Numbered from the stretch's first letter, positions 19,391 through 28,114 are shown. The stretch is DNA of 64,000 nucleotides from Collinsella aerofaciens (GCA_030826265.1 JAPJOH010000007.1:1-64000), one strand, 5' to 3'. Translations and numbers: made by a program. Notes: generated from the letters alone by a model not told the origin.

Positions 19391-20635
19391 TTACTCGTGA
19401 TCTTGGTAAATCTCACGCGGAGCAAGCTCCGAATGTTTGCGTTTTAAGGTCTTAGGGGCCTTATACGTGTTGCTTTCGAAGTCGATGTACTCAGTCTGCT
19501 TGAGCAGGCGCTCGATCATCTCCTCGTGATCGAACAACTCCCAGGCCTCATGCACGGCATCGAGTTTAGCGTGCGTCTCGGGACGGCGCGGCATAAACAG
19601 CGTGCAGCAGTCGGGAGCAGCCTCGGTCGAGATATCGAACGTACCGATCTCCTCAGCGCGTGCGATGATCTCCTGCTTGTCCGAACCGATCAACGGACGG
19701 AACACGGGGATCTTCACGGCCTCATTGACGGCCATGATGTTCTCGAGCGTCTGGGAGGCAACCTGACCGAGCGATTCACCAGTCACGATAGCCTTGGCGC
19801 CCTCGATGTGTGCAATGCGCTCGGCAACCGAATACATAATGCGGCGATACATGATCACGCGCAGGTTGCTGGGACAGGTGACCGAAATCTCACGCTGGCA
19901 GTCGCCAAACGGCACCACGTACAGGCGGCCGATCTGGACACCCGGCTCAAGCGCACGGATGATGTCCTGCACCAAATACTCGCTCGTATCGGGCGTCTGC
20001 GGACGACCAGAGAAATGCACCGGCACGCACACCGCGCCGCGACGCGCGAGCATCCAGGTCGCCACCGGAGAATCGATACCCGAGGAAAGCAGCGTCACGA
20101 CCTTGCCGGCAGAACCAACCGGCAAACCGCCCACACCGCGCTCGGAGCGCGCATACACGTAGACGCTACCCTGGACCACCAGCACGTACACCATAGCGTC
20201 AGGATCGTGCATCTGAACCTTTTTATCAGGAAACGCCTCGCACAACACCTCGCCCACCTGACGATTGATGTCAATCGAGGTGAGCTCATAGTCGGTATTG
20301 GAGCGCTTGGCGTGCACCTTAAACGAATTGAAAGGGCCAAACTCGCGCAGCGCCTTGACGGCGGCGGCACAGTACTCCTGCGGGTCGCGGTTAGTGTGAT
20401 ACGCCAAAGACACACGAGCAACGCCGGGAACGGTGCGAATGACACGCGCCGCTTCATCGGCCTGATGCTCGTTAAAGGTCACGAGGATATAACCGGAAAT
20501 TCGAGACACGGCATTCACGGAAAAGGCGGCCAAGGCCGCCTTGATGTTATCCATGAGGATATGCTCAAAATGTGCGCGGTTCTTGCCCTTCAGTCCAACC
20601 TCGTGATAGTGGACCAGGCAGACGCGAGCCGCCAT
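19391..20635 (-). CDS. thiI: tRNA 4-thiouridine synthase ThiI
   Basis: ThiI adenylates U8 of tRNA and transfers sulfur; in some bacteria it also serves thiamine thiazole synthesis. The 414 residues contain the ferredoxin-like and THUMP domains and a PP-loop with LLSSGIDSPVATWML at about 180-195. There is no C-terminal rhodanese domain, so sulfur must come from a separate donor, as in Bacillus with NifZ. The ATG directly follows the rpoZ stop. Confidence 0.94.
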   Translation of the reverse strand: MAARVCLVHYHEVGLKGKNRAHFEHILMDNIKAALAAFSVNAVSRISGYILVTFNEHQADEAARVIRTVPGVARVSLAYHTNRDPQEYCAAAVKALREFGPFNSFKVHAKRSNTDYELTSIDINRQVGEVLCEAFPDKKVQMHDPDAMVYVLVVQGSVYVYARSERGVGGLPVGSAGKVVTLLSSGIDSPVATWMLARRGAVCVPVHFSGRPQTPDTSEYLVQDIIRALEPGVQIGRLYVVPFGDCQREISVTCPSNLRVIMYRRIMYSVAERIAHIEGAKAIVTGESLGQVASQTLENIMAVNEAVKIPVFRPLIGSDKQEIIARAEEIGTFDISTEAAPDCCTLFMPRRPETHAKLDAVHEAWELFDHEEMIERLLKQTEYIDFESNTYKAPKTLKRKHSELAPREIYQDHE

Positions 20636-20917
20636 TTAGGCTTCAGCAACCTTGTGGCCGAGCGCCTTCTCGTAACGGGCCTCATCGTAAGAGATGTCGC
20701 CGTCGACAATCTCGTCCATAGCCATCGAGATGGTATCGGCACCGGAAAGCCCGATGGTGATGTCATCGACATCCTGGACGGCAAGCACGCGGTTGTGCTG
20801 GCCACGCAGCATGCTATTGATGTCGCAGGCGCGCTTGGAGGCAAGCGAAGCGAGCAGGAAGCGGTTGTGATCGGTCTTCTCCAGAAGATCGTCAATGCAA
20901 GGCTTTACAACGGACAC
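20636..20917 (-). CDS. rpoZ: RNA polymerase omega subunit
   Basis: Omega helps fold and stabilise beta-prime. The 93-residue product has the family core HNRFLLASLASKRACDINSML and the acidic tail. It lies six bases after gmk, the usual gmk-rpoZ pair, and its stop codon is fused to the thiI start. The C-terminal half is not strongly conserved, so identity rests partly on context. Confidence 0.9.
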   Translation of the reverse strand: MSVVKPCIDDLLEKTDHNRFLLASLASKRACDINSMLRGQHNRVLAVQDVDDITIGLSGADTISMAMDEIVDGDISYDEARYEKALGHKVAEA

Positions 20918-20922
20918 GGACC

Positions 20923-21492
20923 TCAGATCCTTTCATGCATATCGAGAACGCGAACGAGTTCATCGGTCGCGCGGTCGAGATCGTCATTAACCACGACGTC
21001 GTCGTAGCGGTCGGCAAGGGCAAGCTCATCGGCGGCGTTTGCCATACGCAGCTCAATCGTCTCGGGCGTCTCGGTACCGCGACCGACTAGACGCTCGCGG
21101 AGCACCTCAAGCGAAGGCGGCTTGATAAAGATCAGTACGGCCTCGGGGAAACGCTCCTTCACCTGCAGGGCGCCCTGGACATCGATCTCCAAAATCAGAG
21201 ACGCGCCCGAGGCGAGCTTGGATGTGACCTCGCTCACCAACGTGCCGTAGCAGTTACCGTGGACCTCGGCCCACTCAACAAACTCACCGTTTGCCACGCG
21301 GCGGTCGAACTCCTCGCGCGTCAGAAAAAAGTAGTTGACGCCGTCGACCTCACCTTTGCGTGGTGCTCGCGTGGTAGCCGAAACCGTCAGGCCCAGGTTC
21401 GAGCGGCGCTCGCGCACACGAGTGACGAGCGTACCCTTGCCTGCGCCTGACGGTCCAGAAATCACAAAGAGCTTGGAATCCTGAGCGCTCAC
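20923..21492 (-). CDS. gmk: Guanylate kinase
   Basis: The enzyme phosphorylates GMP to GDP. The 189 residues contain the P-loop SGPSGAGKGT, the GMP-binding SATTRAPRKGEVDGVNYFF and the lid region, and have normal length. The start is GTG at 21490-21492, immediately after the mihF stop, so it is coupled to it. Confidence 0.97.
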   Translation of the reverse strand: MSAQDSKLFVISGPSGAGKGTLVTRVRERRSNLGLTVSATTRAPRKGEVDGVNYFFLTREEFDRRVANGEFVEWAEVHGNCYGTLVSEVTSKLASGASLILEIDVQGALQVKERFPEAVLIFIKPPSLEVLRERLVGRGTETPETIELRMANAADELALADRYDDVVVNDDLDRATDELVRVLDMHERI

Positions 21493-21801
21493 TTATTTGG
21501 TCAGCTGCTCGAGGAGCTGCTCGCGCTGACGGACGCCGAGGCCCTGGACGCGACGGGTAGCGGAGATACCGAGCTCCTCCATGATTTTGGCGGCCTTGGC
21601 CTTGCCATAACCAGGAAGAGACTCGATGAGGGTGGAAACCTTCATGCGGGAAGCGATGGGGTCATCGGAGTTGAGCACGGACTCGAGGGACTTCTCGCCC
21701 TTCTTGATCTGCTCGCGAAGCTCAGCGCGGGCGTGACGTGCGGCAGCAGCCTTCTCAAGAGCCTGCTTGCGCTGCTCATCGGTAAGCTGAGGGAGTGCCA
21801 T
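21493..21801 (-). CDS. mihF: Integration host factor, actinobacterial type (mIHF)
   Basis: mIHF is a small nucleoid protein of actinobacteria, unrelated in fold to IHF/HU, that bends DNA. The 102 residues start MALPQLTDEQRKQALEKA and contain the helix-two-turn-helix part with SLPGYGKAKAAKIMEELGI and RRVQGLGVRQREQLL. The ATG at 21801 has GGAGG seven bases upstream. The order mihF-gmk-rpoZ is an actinobacterial signature and is a main reason for the organism call. Confidence 0.94.
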   Translation of the reverse strand: MALPQLTDEQRKQALEKAAAARHARAELREQIKKGEKSLESVLNSDDPIASRMKVSTLIESLPGYGKAKAAKIMEELGISATRRVQGLGVRQREQLLEQLTK

Positions 21802-21890
21802 TCGTACCTCCAAATAGTTTGGGTTATATCTGATTCAATAATTGGCATTTTAGCACGTAGAACGTACAAAATGCCCAATCGCGGGTCCAT

Positions 21891-21919
21891 AGGTTAGACG
21901 ATACCCGCAAAAAGTGCAA
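21891..21919 (-). promoter_or_regulatory. Candidate promoter of mihF-gmk-rpoZ-thiI
   Basis: Minus-strand TTGCAC (21914-21919) and TAACCT (21891-21896) are separated by 17 bases. A second possible -10, TAAAAT, is at 21847-21852, closer to the gene but with no matching -35. Confidence 0.4.
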
Positions 21920-21938
21920 TATACTGCGCCCAAAGTTA

Positions 21939-21997
21939 AGCCCCTGACCTGCGATTCCACACAAAGGATGGGAAAGTTTACGCAGGAACAGGGGCTA
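21939..21997. other. Large interrupted hairpin between pyrF and mihF
   Basis: AGCCCCTG and ACCTGCG on the left pair with CGCAGG and CAGGGGCT on the right, giving 8 plus 6 base pairs around a loop of about 27 bases, within which TTCC and GGAA can also pair. On the plus strand it is followed by ATTTTG; on the minus strand the T content after it is poor. It may end the pyr operon, act in both directions, or be a small structured RNA. No coding frame is present. Confidence 0.5.
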
Positions 21998-22041
21998 TTT
22001 TGTGCTAATGAGACCCAAAAGTGGTGACTTAGGGGAATCTT

Positions 22042-22758
22042 TTACGCTACGTTTTCGACCAGCTCGGCGACGATGGCGTCAAAGGCGGCAACCGGATCGT
22101 CGGCACCGGTGATGGGACGGCCCACCACAATGTGGCTTGCACCGCGCTCGATAGCCTGGGAAGGCGTCGCCACGCGGGACTGGTCACCAAGGGCGGCACC
22201 CACCGGACGCACGCCCGGAGTCACGATCAGAGCATCGGGACCCAGCAGCTCACGCATGTCGTGAGCCTCCATCGGCGAGCACACGATGCCATCGATGCCG
22301 TTGACCTGAGCGAGCTTTGCCAGGCGGGCGGCCTCCTCGGCCACGGACGACTCGACGCCGATCTCGCTCAAGGCATCCTGATTCATGCTCGTAAGCACGG
22401 TGATGGCGACGAGCTTGGCTCGATCCTCGCGTGCTTCCTCGGCACCCTCGCGGCAGGCAGCGAGCATGGCGCCCGAACCCAAGCCGTGGACCGAAAGCAG
22501 ATCGGCACCGGCAAGCGAGGCCGAGCGGGCGGCACCACGAACCTGATGCGGAATATCATGGAACTTGAGGTCAAGGAAGACCTTAAAGCCCAAATCCTTG
22601 AACGTCTTGACGATCTCAGGACCCTCGGCGTAATAGAGCGTCATGCCAACCTTGAGCCAGGCGGCATGGCCCGAAAGCTTGTGGGCAAGCTCGAGCGAAC
22701 GCTCACGGTCGCAGTCGAGAGCGACGATAACACGGTCGCGGGCATCGGTCTCTAGCAT
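22042..22758 (-). CDS. pyrF: Orotidine 5-phosphate decarboxylase
   Basis: PyrF performs the last step of UMP synthesis. The 238 residues form a TIM barrel with the catalytic DLKFHDIPHQV, SVHGLGSG, and the phosphate site TPGVRP...VVGRPIT. The first codons overlap the end of pyrD, so it is the coupled last gene of the operon. Confidence 0.97.
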   Translation of the reverse strand: MLETDARDRVIVALDCDRERSLELAHKLSGHAAWLKVGMTLYYAEGPEIVKTFKDLGFKVFLDLKFHDIPHQVRGAARSASLAGADLLSVHGLGSGAMLAACREGAEEAREDRAKLVAITVLTSMNQDALSEIGVESSVAEEAARLAKLAQVNGIDGIVCSPMEAHDMRELLGPDALIVTPGVRPVGAALGDQSRVATPSQAIERGASHIVVGRPITGADDPVAAFDAIVAELVENVA

Positions 22759-23675
22759 TCGAAAGCACCTACCAGTTCATTGATGTCCTTCACGCCCTGG
22801 GACTCCGCCCAGGCCTCGAGCTCGTGCGCGATCTTAAGCGAAGCGCACGGATCGACGAAGTTGGCCATACCGACCGACACGCAGGTGGCGCCGGCCAGGA
22901 TAAACTCGGCCGCATCCTCGCCGGTCATGACACCGCCGACACCGTTGATGGGGATATCGACGGCCTGGGCAACCTCCCAGACCATGCGCACGGCGATGTG
23001 GTGGCACAGCGGGCCCGAAAGGCCGCCCTTGGGCTTGGCCACGCGGGACTTGCGGGTATGGACGTCGATGGCCATGCCCTGGATGGAGTTGATGACCGAA
23101 AGGCCGTCAGCGCCGGCAGCCTCGAGGGCCTTAGCGATCTCGGCGACGTTGACCGGCGCCATCTTCACGAACAGCGGCTTATCGGTCACCTTGCGGCAGG
23201 CAGCCATAACGGAAGAGGCGCCCTCGGGCGTAGAGCCCATGGCGGCACCGCCGGCGGCGATATTAGGGCAGCTCACGTTGATCTCGTAGCCGGCAGCCCA
23301 GGGACACAGCTCGACATACATCTCGAGCGCGCGGACAAACTCCTCGACGGAGTGACCGGCGACCTGGCAGATGACCTGGCAACCGTCCTTGGAGAGCTGC
23401 TCGAGCCACGGACCGGACTCACGGGCAAAGGCAGCCACGCCGGGATTCTGAAGGCCCACGGAGTTGATCATGCCGCCCGGGATCTCGGCCATGCGAGGCG
23501 CGGGGTTGCCGGGCCAGGGCTCGGCAGCACAACCCTTGGTGGTGATGGCGCCCAGCTGGGAGACATCAAAGAAGTTCTGGAACTGCCATCCGTAGCCAAA
23601 GGTACCGGCTGCGGTGTTGATGGGGTTCTGCATCTTGACGCCGCCGAAATCGACGGCCATGTTCACGGTACCCAC
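22752..23675 (-). CDS. pyrD: Dihydroorotate dehydrogenase B (NAD+), catalytic subunit
   Basis: This FMN subunit oxidises dihydroorotate and passes electrons through PyrK to NAD. The family pattern is clear: NPINTAAGTFGYG, GAITTKGCAAEPWPGN, MINSVGLQNPG, INVSCPN and the FMN-binding GVGGVMTGEDAAEF. The start chosen is GTG at 23675, overlapping the pyrK stop, with an AAGGTGG site nearby; ATG at 23660 (MAVDFGG) is a good alternative, and the frame is open but unrelated further up. About 307 residues, normal for class 1B. Confidence 0.95.
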   Translation of the reverse strand: MGTVNMAVDFGGVKMQNPINTAAGTFGYGWQFQNFFDVSQLGAITTKGCAAEPWPGNPAPRMAEIPGGMINSVGLQNPGVAAFARESGPWLEQLSKDGCQVICQVAGHSVEEFVRALEMYVELCPWAAGYEINVSCPNIAAGGAAMGSTPEGASSVMAACRKVTDKPLFVKMAPVNVAEIAKALEAAGADGLSVINSIQGMAIDVHTRKSRVAKPKGGLSGPLCHHIAVRMVWEVAQAVDIPINGVGGVMTGEDAAEFILAGATCVSVGMANFVDPCASLKIAHELEAWAESQGVKDINELVGAFEC

Positions 23676-24466
23676 TAGAAGACCACCACCTTGGAAGCAT
23701 CGAACACGGGGCCGCACATGCAGGCGCCCTTCATACCGTCGACCGTCTCGACATTGCAGGTGTTGCAGGCGCCAAAGCCACAGCTCATCATGCGCTCGAG
23801 CGACACCTCGCAGTACGCACCGGCCTCGGCGGCAGCGGCGGCGACCTTCTTCATCATGACAGCGGGGCCGCAGCTGGCCACATAGTCGTAGCCGCCCTCG
23901 CCGAGCAGCTCGGCTGCCGGGTCGGTGCAAAAACCGTGCGTGCCGAGCGTGCCATCATCGGTGCACAAGTTAACCGTGGCGCCCAGCGCGCGGAACTCAT
24001 CGACACCCACGGCCTTGGAAGCGGTGCCAAAGCCCAGGCAAACGTCGACATCCACGCCCTGCTCGACAAGCTTGCCGGCGAGGCAGAGCACGGGCGGAAC
24101 GCCGATGCCGCCCGCCACGAGCAGCGCCTTCCTGGTGCCCTCGGGAACAAGCCAGCCGCGGCCGCCAGGGCCCAACAGGTTGGACTTGGAGCCGGGGGCC
24201 ATCTGCGACAGACGACGGGTGTCGTCGCCCACGACGGCGTACCACAGCTCGACGGTACCGGCCTGGGCGTCGGCGCGATAGAAGCTCAGGGGCACGCGAA
24301 GCAGCGAGGACGCATCGCCGGGCACGGCGATGTTCACAAACTGACCGGGCTTGAGCGCACTTGCAAGCTTGGGGGCCGAGATGACGAGCGAGAAGATGCC
24401 GTCGGCGATCTCCTGGTTCGAGACGACCTCGAAGTCGTGCATGCGTGCAGTGGAAGGTGTGGGCAT
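23675..24466 (-). CDS. pyrK: Dihydroorotate dehydrogenase B, electron transfer subunit
   Basis: PyrK carries FAD and a 2Fe-2S cluster and links PyrD to NAD. The 263 residues show the FAD motif RVPLSFYRAD, the NAD-binding VAGGIGVPPVL and the cluster cysteines CGFGACNTC followed by a fourth in GACMCG. The ATG at 24466 has GGAG close upstream. It is adjacent to its partner pyrD. Confidence 0.96.
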   Translation of the reverse strand: MPTPSTARMHDFEVVSNQEIADGIFSLVISAPKLASALKPGQFVNIAVPGDASSLLRVPLSFYRADAQAGTVELWYAVVGDDTRRLSQMAPGSKSNLLGPGGRGWLVPEGTRKALLVAGGIGVPPVLCLAGKLVEQGVDVDVCLGFGTASKAVGVDEFRALGATVNLCTDDGTLGTHGFCTDPAAELLGEGGYDYVASCGPAVMMKKVAAAAAEAGAYCEVSLERMMSCGFGACNTCNVETVDGMKGACMCGPVFDASKVVVF

Positions 24467-24513
24467 AGACGCTCCAATCCCCCATGCGATTGCATGGTCA
24501 AAACGAACAGAAA

Positions 24514-24538
24514 GCGCGGCACCGCAAGGGCACCGCGC
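24514..24538 (-). terminator. Hairpin between pyrC and pyrK
   Basis: GCGCGG and CCGCGC form a stem on the minus strand, followed by TTTCTG and TTTTG. It lies in the 92-base gap between pyrC and pyrK and could be a weak terminator or an mRNA processing site that tunes the distal genes. The T-tract is interrupted. Confidence 0.4.
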
Positions 24539-24558
24539 ACAAAAGCGATAAGGCTATG

Positions 24559-25848
24559 CTAGCAGATGCAGCCGTCGGCGAGCGTCTGCTTACCGCCGAC
24601 AAACACATCGGTGGCACGACCGGTAAGCGTGCGGCCGGCAAAACCGGAGTTCTCGGCGCGCGACTCATAACCGTCCTCGCCGACCGTCCAGGTGGCAGAG
24701 GGGTCGAACACGGTCAGGTCGGCAACGGAGCCCGCCTTGACCTGAACCTGGTCGAGGCCCAGAATCTCACGCGGCTTGATGGCCATGAGCTCGACCATGC
24801 GGCCCACGCTCATCTTGCCCGTGTTGACCAGCTCGGTGAGTACGAGCGACAGCGAGGTCTCGAGGCCGATCATGCCAAAGGGCGCAAGCTCGAACTCGCG
24901 GGCCTTCTCCCACGGGGTGTGGGGAGCGTGATCGGTGACGATAGCGTCGACGGTGCCGTCGATGACGCCCTGACGGATGGCCTCGGCATCCTCCTCGGTA
25001 CGCAGCGGCGGATTGACCTTGAGCGAGGTGTTGTAGGTCTCGTCCAGGTCGTTCTCGGTCAGGAACATGTGGTGCGGGGTGGCCTCGCAGGTAACCTGAA
25101 CGCCAGCGGCCTTACCGGCACGCACGATCTCCAGGCCATGGGCGGTGGAGATGTGCTGGATGTGCAGCTTGGCACCGGTCAGCTTGGCGATCTCGATGTC
25201 GCGGGCGATCTGGAGCTCCTCGCCGGCAGCCGGCCAACCCTCGAGGGCCAGACGGGTCGAGACCTTGCCCTCGTTGATCTGGCCGTGGCCGACCAGGTCC
25301 TCGTCCTGGCAGTGGCTCATGAAGACCTTGCCGAACATCTTGCCGTAGTCCATGCAGCGACGGAGCATGCCCGCGCCCTGCACGCCGCGACCGTCATCGG
25401 TGAAGGCGACGGCGCCGTGGGCGACCATATCGCCCATCTCGGACATGGCCTCGCCCTTAAGACCGCGGGTCATGGCGCCCGACGGATAGACGCGGCAGTG
25501 GCCGACCTCGGCAGCGCGGGACTTGACGAACTCCACGACAGTGCCGTTATCGGTTACGGGATCGGTGTTGGGCATGGCGCACACGCCGGTAAAGCCGCCC
25601 TTGGCAGCTGCGCGGGTACCGCTCTCGATGTCCTCTTTGACCTCGTAGCCGGGCTCGCGAAGGTGAACGTGCATATCCACCAGGCCGGGGACGAGGTACT
25701 TGCCGGAAAGGTCGCGGACCTCGGCTCCCTCGACGGCGAGATTCTCGCCGACCTCGGCGATCTTGTCGCCGTCAATCAGGACGTCAACGACACCGTCAAG
25801 CTCGACGGACGGGTCGACGACGTGGGCATTCTTAAGAAGCAAGGCCAT
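24559..25848 (-). CDS. pyrC: Dihydroorotase
   Basis: PyrC closes carbamoyl-aspartate to dihydroorotate. The 429 residues are of the type I amidohydrolase class: metal motif DMHVHLREPG, MPNTDPVTDN, later histidines in ISTAHGLE and DHAPHTPWEK. The ATG at 25848 has GGAGG and overlaps the pyrB end by 17 bases; longer frames upstream are pyrB in another frame. Confidence 0.96.
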   Translation of the reverse strand: MALLLKNAHVVDPSVELDGVVDVLIDGDKIAEVGENLAVEGAEVRDLSGKYLVPGLVDMHVHLREPGYEVKEDIESGTRAAAKGGFTGVCAMPNTDPVTDNGTVVEFVKSRAAEVGHCRVYPSGAMTRGLKGEAMSEMGDMVAHGAVAFTDDGRGVQGAGMLRRCMDYGKMFGKVFMSHCQDEDLVGHGQINEGKVSTRLALEGWPAAGEELQIARDIEIAKLTGAKLHIQHISTAHGLEIVRAGKAAGVQVTCEATPHHMFLTENDLDETYNTSLKVNPPLRTEEDAEAIRQGVIDGTVDAIVTDHAPHTPWEKAREFELAPFGMIGLETSLSLVLTELVNTGKMSVGRMVELMAIKPREILGLDQVQVKAGSVADLTVFDPSATWTVGEDGYESRAENSGFAGRTLTGRATDVFVGGKQTLADGCIC

Positions 25849-26776
25849 TATCGGCACCTCCAAGCAGCAGATACAGGATAGCCATACGCACGCAGATACC
25901 GGCGTAGACCTGCTCCAGGATGACGGAGCGTTGCGGGTGGTCGGCCATATAGGAGTCGAACTCGACGCCGCGGTTGATGGGACCCGGGTGGCAGATGATC
26001 GCATCGGGCTTCATGAGCTTCTCGCGGTCCTTGGTCAGGCCGAAGAGCCTGTGGTACTCACGAATGGTCGGGAACGGGGCACCCTCGAGGCGCTCCTGCT
26101 GCACGCGCAGCATGTAGACGACGTCCAGCTCGGGCAGGACGGAATCGAGGTCGCTCGTCACGTGGTCGCAGCCCAGAACCTCGGGCGCCGGCGGCAGCAG
26201 CGTGCCGGGGGCGACGGCGTAGGTCTCGCAGCCCATGATCTTAAGGGCGGGGATCAGCGAGCCGCAGACGCGGGAGTGCGCGATATCGCCGACGACAGCG
26301 ACCTTCAGACCGTGGAAGTCACCCTTGTGCTCCCAGATGGTGTACAGGTCGAGCAGGGCCTGCGTGGGATGGTTGTGCTTGCCGTCACCGGCGCAGATGA
26401 CGCTCGCGGGCGAGTTCTGCGTGACGATGTAGGGAGCGCCGGCGTGCTTATCACGCACGACGATACAGTCGATCTTATAGGCGTTGAGGGTCTCGACGGT
26501 GTCGACAAGGCTCTCGCCCTTGACCGTGGAGGTCGAGGAGCCGCCAAAGTTAAGGCTGTCGGCCGAAAGACGCTTCTCGGCGAGCTCGAAGGAGCTGCGG
26601 GTGCGCGTCGAGGGCTCGTTGAACATGTTGACGATGGTCTTGCCCTTGAGCGTGGGGACCTTCTTGATAGCACGCTCGTTGACCTCGGAGAACGCCTTGG
26701 CGGTCTCGAGGATGAGCTTGATGTCCTCTTCGGAGTACTCGGTAATGTCGATCAGGTGCTTATGGTTGAACGCCAC
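25832..26776 (-). CDS. pyrB: Aspartate carbamoyltransferase catalytic subunit
   Basis: PyrB joins carbamoyl phosphate and aspartate. The 314 residues contain the carbamoyl phosphate motif EPSTRTRSSFE, HPTQALLDLYTIWE, VGDIAHSRVCGSL and HPGPINRG. The start is GTG at 26776, five bases after the pyrR stop, with GGGAGG upstream; a GTG at 26788 is possible but overlaps the binding site. No regulatory pyrI gene follows. Confidence 0.96.
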   Translation of the reverse strand: MAFNHKHLIDITEYSEEDIKLILETAKAFSEVNERAIKKVPTLKGKTIVNMFNEPSTRTRSSFELAEKRLSADSLNFGGSSTSTVKGESLVDTVETLNAYKIDCIVVRDKHAGAPYIVTQNSPASVICAGDGKHNHPTQALLDLYTIWEHKGDFHGLKVAVVGDIAHSRVCGSLIPALKIMGCETYAVAPGTLLPPAPEVLGCDHVTSDLDSVLPELDVVYMLRVQQERLEGAPFPTIREYHRLFGLTKDREKLMKPDAIICHPGPINRGVEFDSYMADHPQRSVILEQVYAGICVRMAILYLLLGGADNGLAS

Positions 26777-26780
26777 GGTA

Positions 26781-27365
26781 CTACTCACCTCCCAGCGGCG
26801 CGGAGCCCACGTGGGAACCCGGCGCGACGTCGTTAATCTCGACGGCGGTGTGGCCGTCAACTTCCTTCATATATAGGTGCACGTTCTCCTCATGCGACGA
26901 GGGAACGTTCTTGCCGACAAAGTCCGGCGAGATGGGGAGCTCGCGGTGGCCGCGGTCAACGAGGACTGCCAGCTCAATGCGGCTCGGACGGCCCAGGTCC
27001 ATGACGGCGTCGAGAGCGGCGCGGATGGTACGGCCCGTATACAGGATGTCGTCCACCAGCACGACGCGCTTGCCGTCGACGCTGAAGGGAATGTTGGTAG
27101 CGTGGATCGCGGGAGCGAAATTGGTAGCGTAGTCATCGCGGTAGAAGCTGATGTCCAGGCTGCCGAGCGGAACTTCGACGCCCTCGATCTCCTTGATCTC
27201 CTCGGCGAGCTTCTTTGCCAGAAGGTCGCCGCGCGTGACGATGCCAACCAGAGCGAGGTCTTCACAGCCCTCGTTGCGCTCGAGAATCTCGTGCGCGATG
27301 CGAGTCATCGCTCGATTGACGGCGGTCTCGTCCATGATGACCGCCTTGGGGGAAGTCGTGCCCAT
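26781..27365 (-). CDS. pyrR: PyrR bifunctional regulator / uracil phosphoribosyltransferase
   Basis: PyrR binds pyr mRNA when UMP is high and promotes termination in the leader. The 194 residues contain the PRPP motif VVLVDDILYTGRT and the basic stretches of the RNA-binding face. The ATG has AAGGAG upstream. It is the first gene of pyrR-B-C-K-D-F; no carAB or pyrE is in the cluster. Confidence 0.95.
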   Translation of the reverse strand: MGTTSPKAVIMDETAVNRAMTRIAHEILERNEGCEDLALVGIVTRGDLLAKKLAEEIKEIEGVEVPLGSLDISFYRDDYATNFAPAIHATNIPFSVDGKRVVLVDDILYTGRTIRAALDAVMDLGRPSRIELAVLVDRGHRELPISPDFVGKNVPSSHEENVHLYMKEVDGHTAVEINDVAPGSHVGSAPLGGE

Positions 27366-27404
27366 CGATCTCCTTCCTCACATGTCTTGACTGCTGACAC
27401 AGTC

Positions 27405-27504
27405 AAAAAAAAATAGATGCCCGACCGCTTAAAGCGGACCAGACACCCACAGGAAAGTCTGCTCGCATGGCAGCTATGTAATTCCATGTGGGTATCTCGT
27501 ACCC
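27405..27504 (-). promoter_or_regulatory. PyrR-type attenuator in the pyr operon leader
   Basis: Three overlapping structures can be drawn on the minus-strand RNA. An early hairpin GGGTA/TACCC (27490-27504) with loop CGAGA could be the PyrR-binding anti-antiterminator. Its 3-prime arm also pairs in a longer antiterminator (27482-27496 with 27442-27456, 14 pairs with one bulge). That in turn competes with a terminator hairpin (27416-27447) followed by nine T (27405-27413), 40 bases before pyrR. The arrangement is that of PyrR attenuation in Bacillus; the protein-binding loop is only loosely similar to the known consensus. Confidence 0.65.
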
Positions 27505-27522
27505 CTTTAATGGTCAAGGGAT

Positions 27523-27528
27523 AGTGTA
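27523..27528 (-). promoter_or_regulatory. Possible -10 box of the pyr operon
   Basis: Minus-strand TACACT lies just upstream of the attenuator, giving a leader of about 150 bases. The best -35 at 17 bases is TCGCAA, a poor match. The A/T-rich stretch ATATATATAT at 27601-27610, between here and rpmB, is otherwise unassigned. Confidence 0.3.
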
Positions 27529-27758
27529 GCCAACCTCGAGCTTAATTGCGAGCATAAATACAGAGCAATCCGTAAACGGAGCCCAATGCTCCATAAACCT
27601 ATATATATATTTGTGGGACGAGCTTGAAAACGCACGCACGAGCTGGCATAATCCCCTCTGCTGCACGCAAATCGGATCTACGTCCAGGGCCGTGGCGTGA
27701 GCACTATCGCCAAAAGAGGAATATCTCTGTGTAGATTGCGCACAGGGAGCGACTTCTG

Positions 27759-27767
27759 TGCTATAGT
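27759..27767 (+). promoter_or_regulatory. Extended -10 promoter of rpmB
   Basis: TGCTATAGT is a complete extended -10 match. TTGCGC at 27736-27741 is 20 bases away, longer than ideal. The leader to the ATG is about 48 bases with AAGGAGG at 27808-27814. Confidence 0.55.
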
Positions 27768-27821
27768 TCAGACTTGTTTGTTAACGCGACATGTTCGTTT
27801 GTCGCCCAAGGAGGGTCAGTT

Positions 27822-28010
27822 ATGTCCAAAGTTTGCGAAGTTTGCGGTAAGCACCCCGTTGCCGGTCGCTCCATCAGCCACTCTCACCGCGTCACCAACC
27901 GTAAGTTCCGCCCCAACATCCAGCGCGTCTACGTCGTCGTCGATGGTCACCGTCGCAAGATGAACGTTTGCTCCACCTGCCTCAAGTCTGGCAAGGTTGC
28001 GCGCTCCTAA
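27822..28010 (+). CDS. rpmB: 50S ribosomal protein L28
   Basis: The 62 residues start MSKVCEVCGKHPVAGRS and include the two CxxC pairs (CEVC and CSTC) of the zinc-binding form of L28, with the core NRKFRPNIQRVYVVVDG. The ATG follows AAGGAGG by seven bases; the open frame 16 codons upstream is not part of the family. It is a single-gene unit with its own promoter and terminator. Confidence 0.97.
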   Translation: MSKVCEVCGKHPVAGRSISHSHRVTNRKFRPNIQRVYVVVDGHRRKMNVCSTCLKSGKVARS

Positions 28011-28078
28011 ATAAGGTCTTACCAACAAGTACCTCGGACTCTCCGGGTCAAAGACCTCGCGTTCACATAGAACTTACC

Positions 28079-28111
28079 AAAGGCGCCCTCCCCTACGGAG
28101 GGCGCCTTTTT
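28079..28111 (+). terminator. Rho-independent terminator of rpmB
   Basis: AAAGGCGCCCTCC pairs with GGAGGGCGCCTTT around a short loop and is followed by T residues. It ends a few bases before the left end of the RAYT unit. Confidence 0.9.
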
Positions 28112-28114
28112 GCA

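Noticed and set aside
22752..23930. Long N-terminal extension of pyrD
   Set aside because: The upstream part of the frame lies inside pyrK in another frame and has no PyrD likeness; the start near 23675 or 23660 fits the family.
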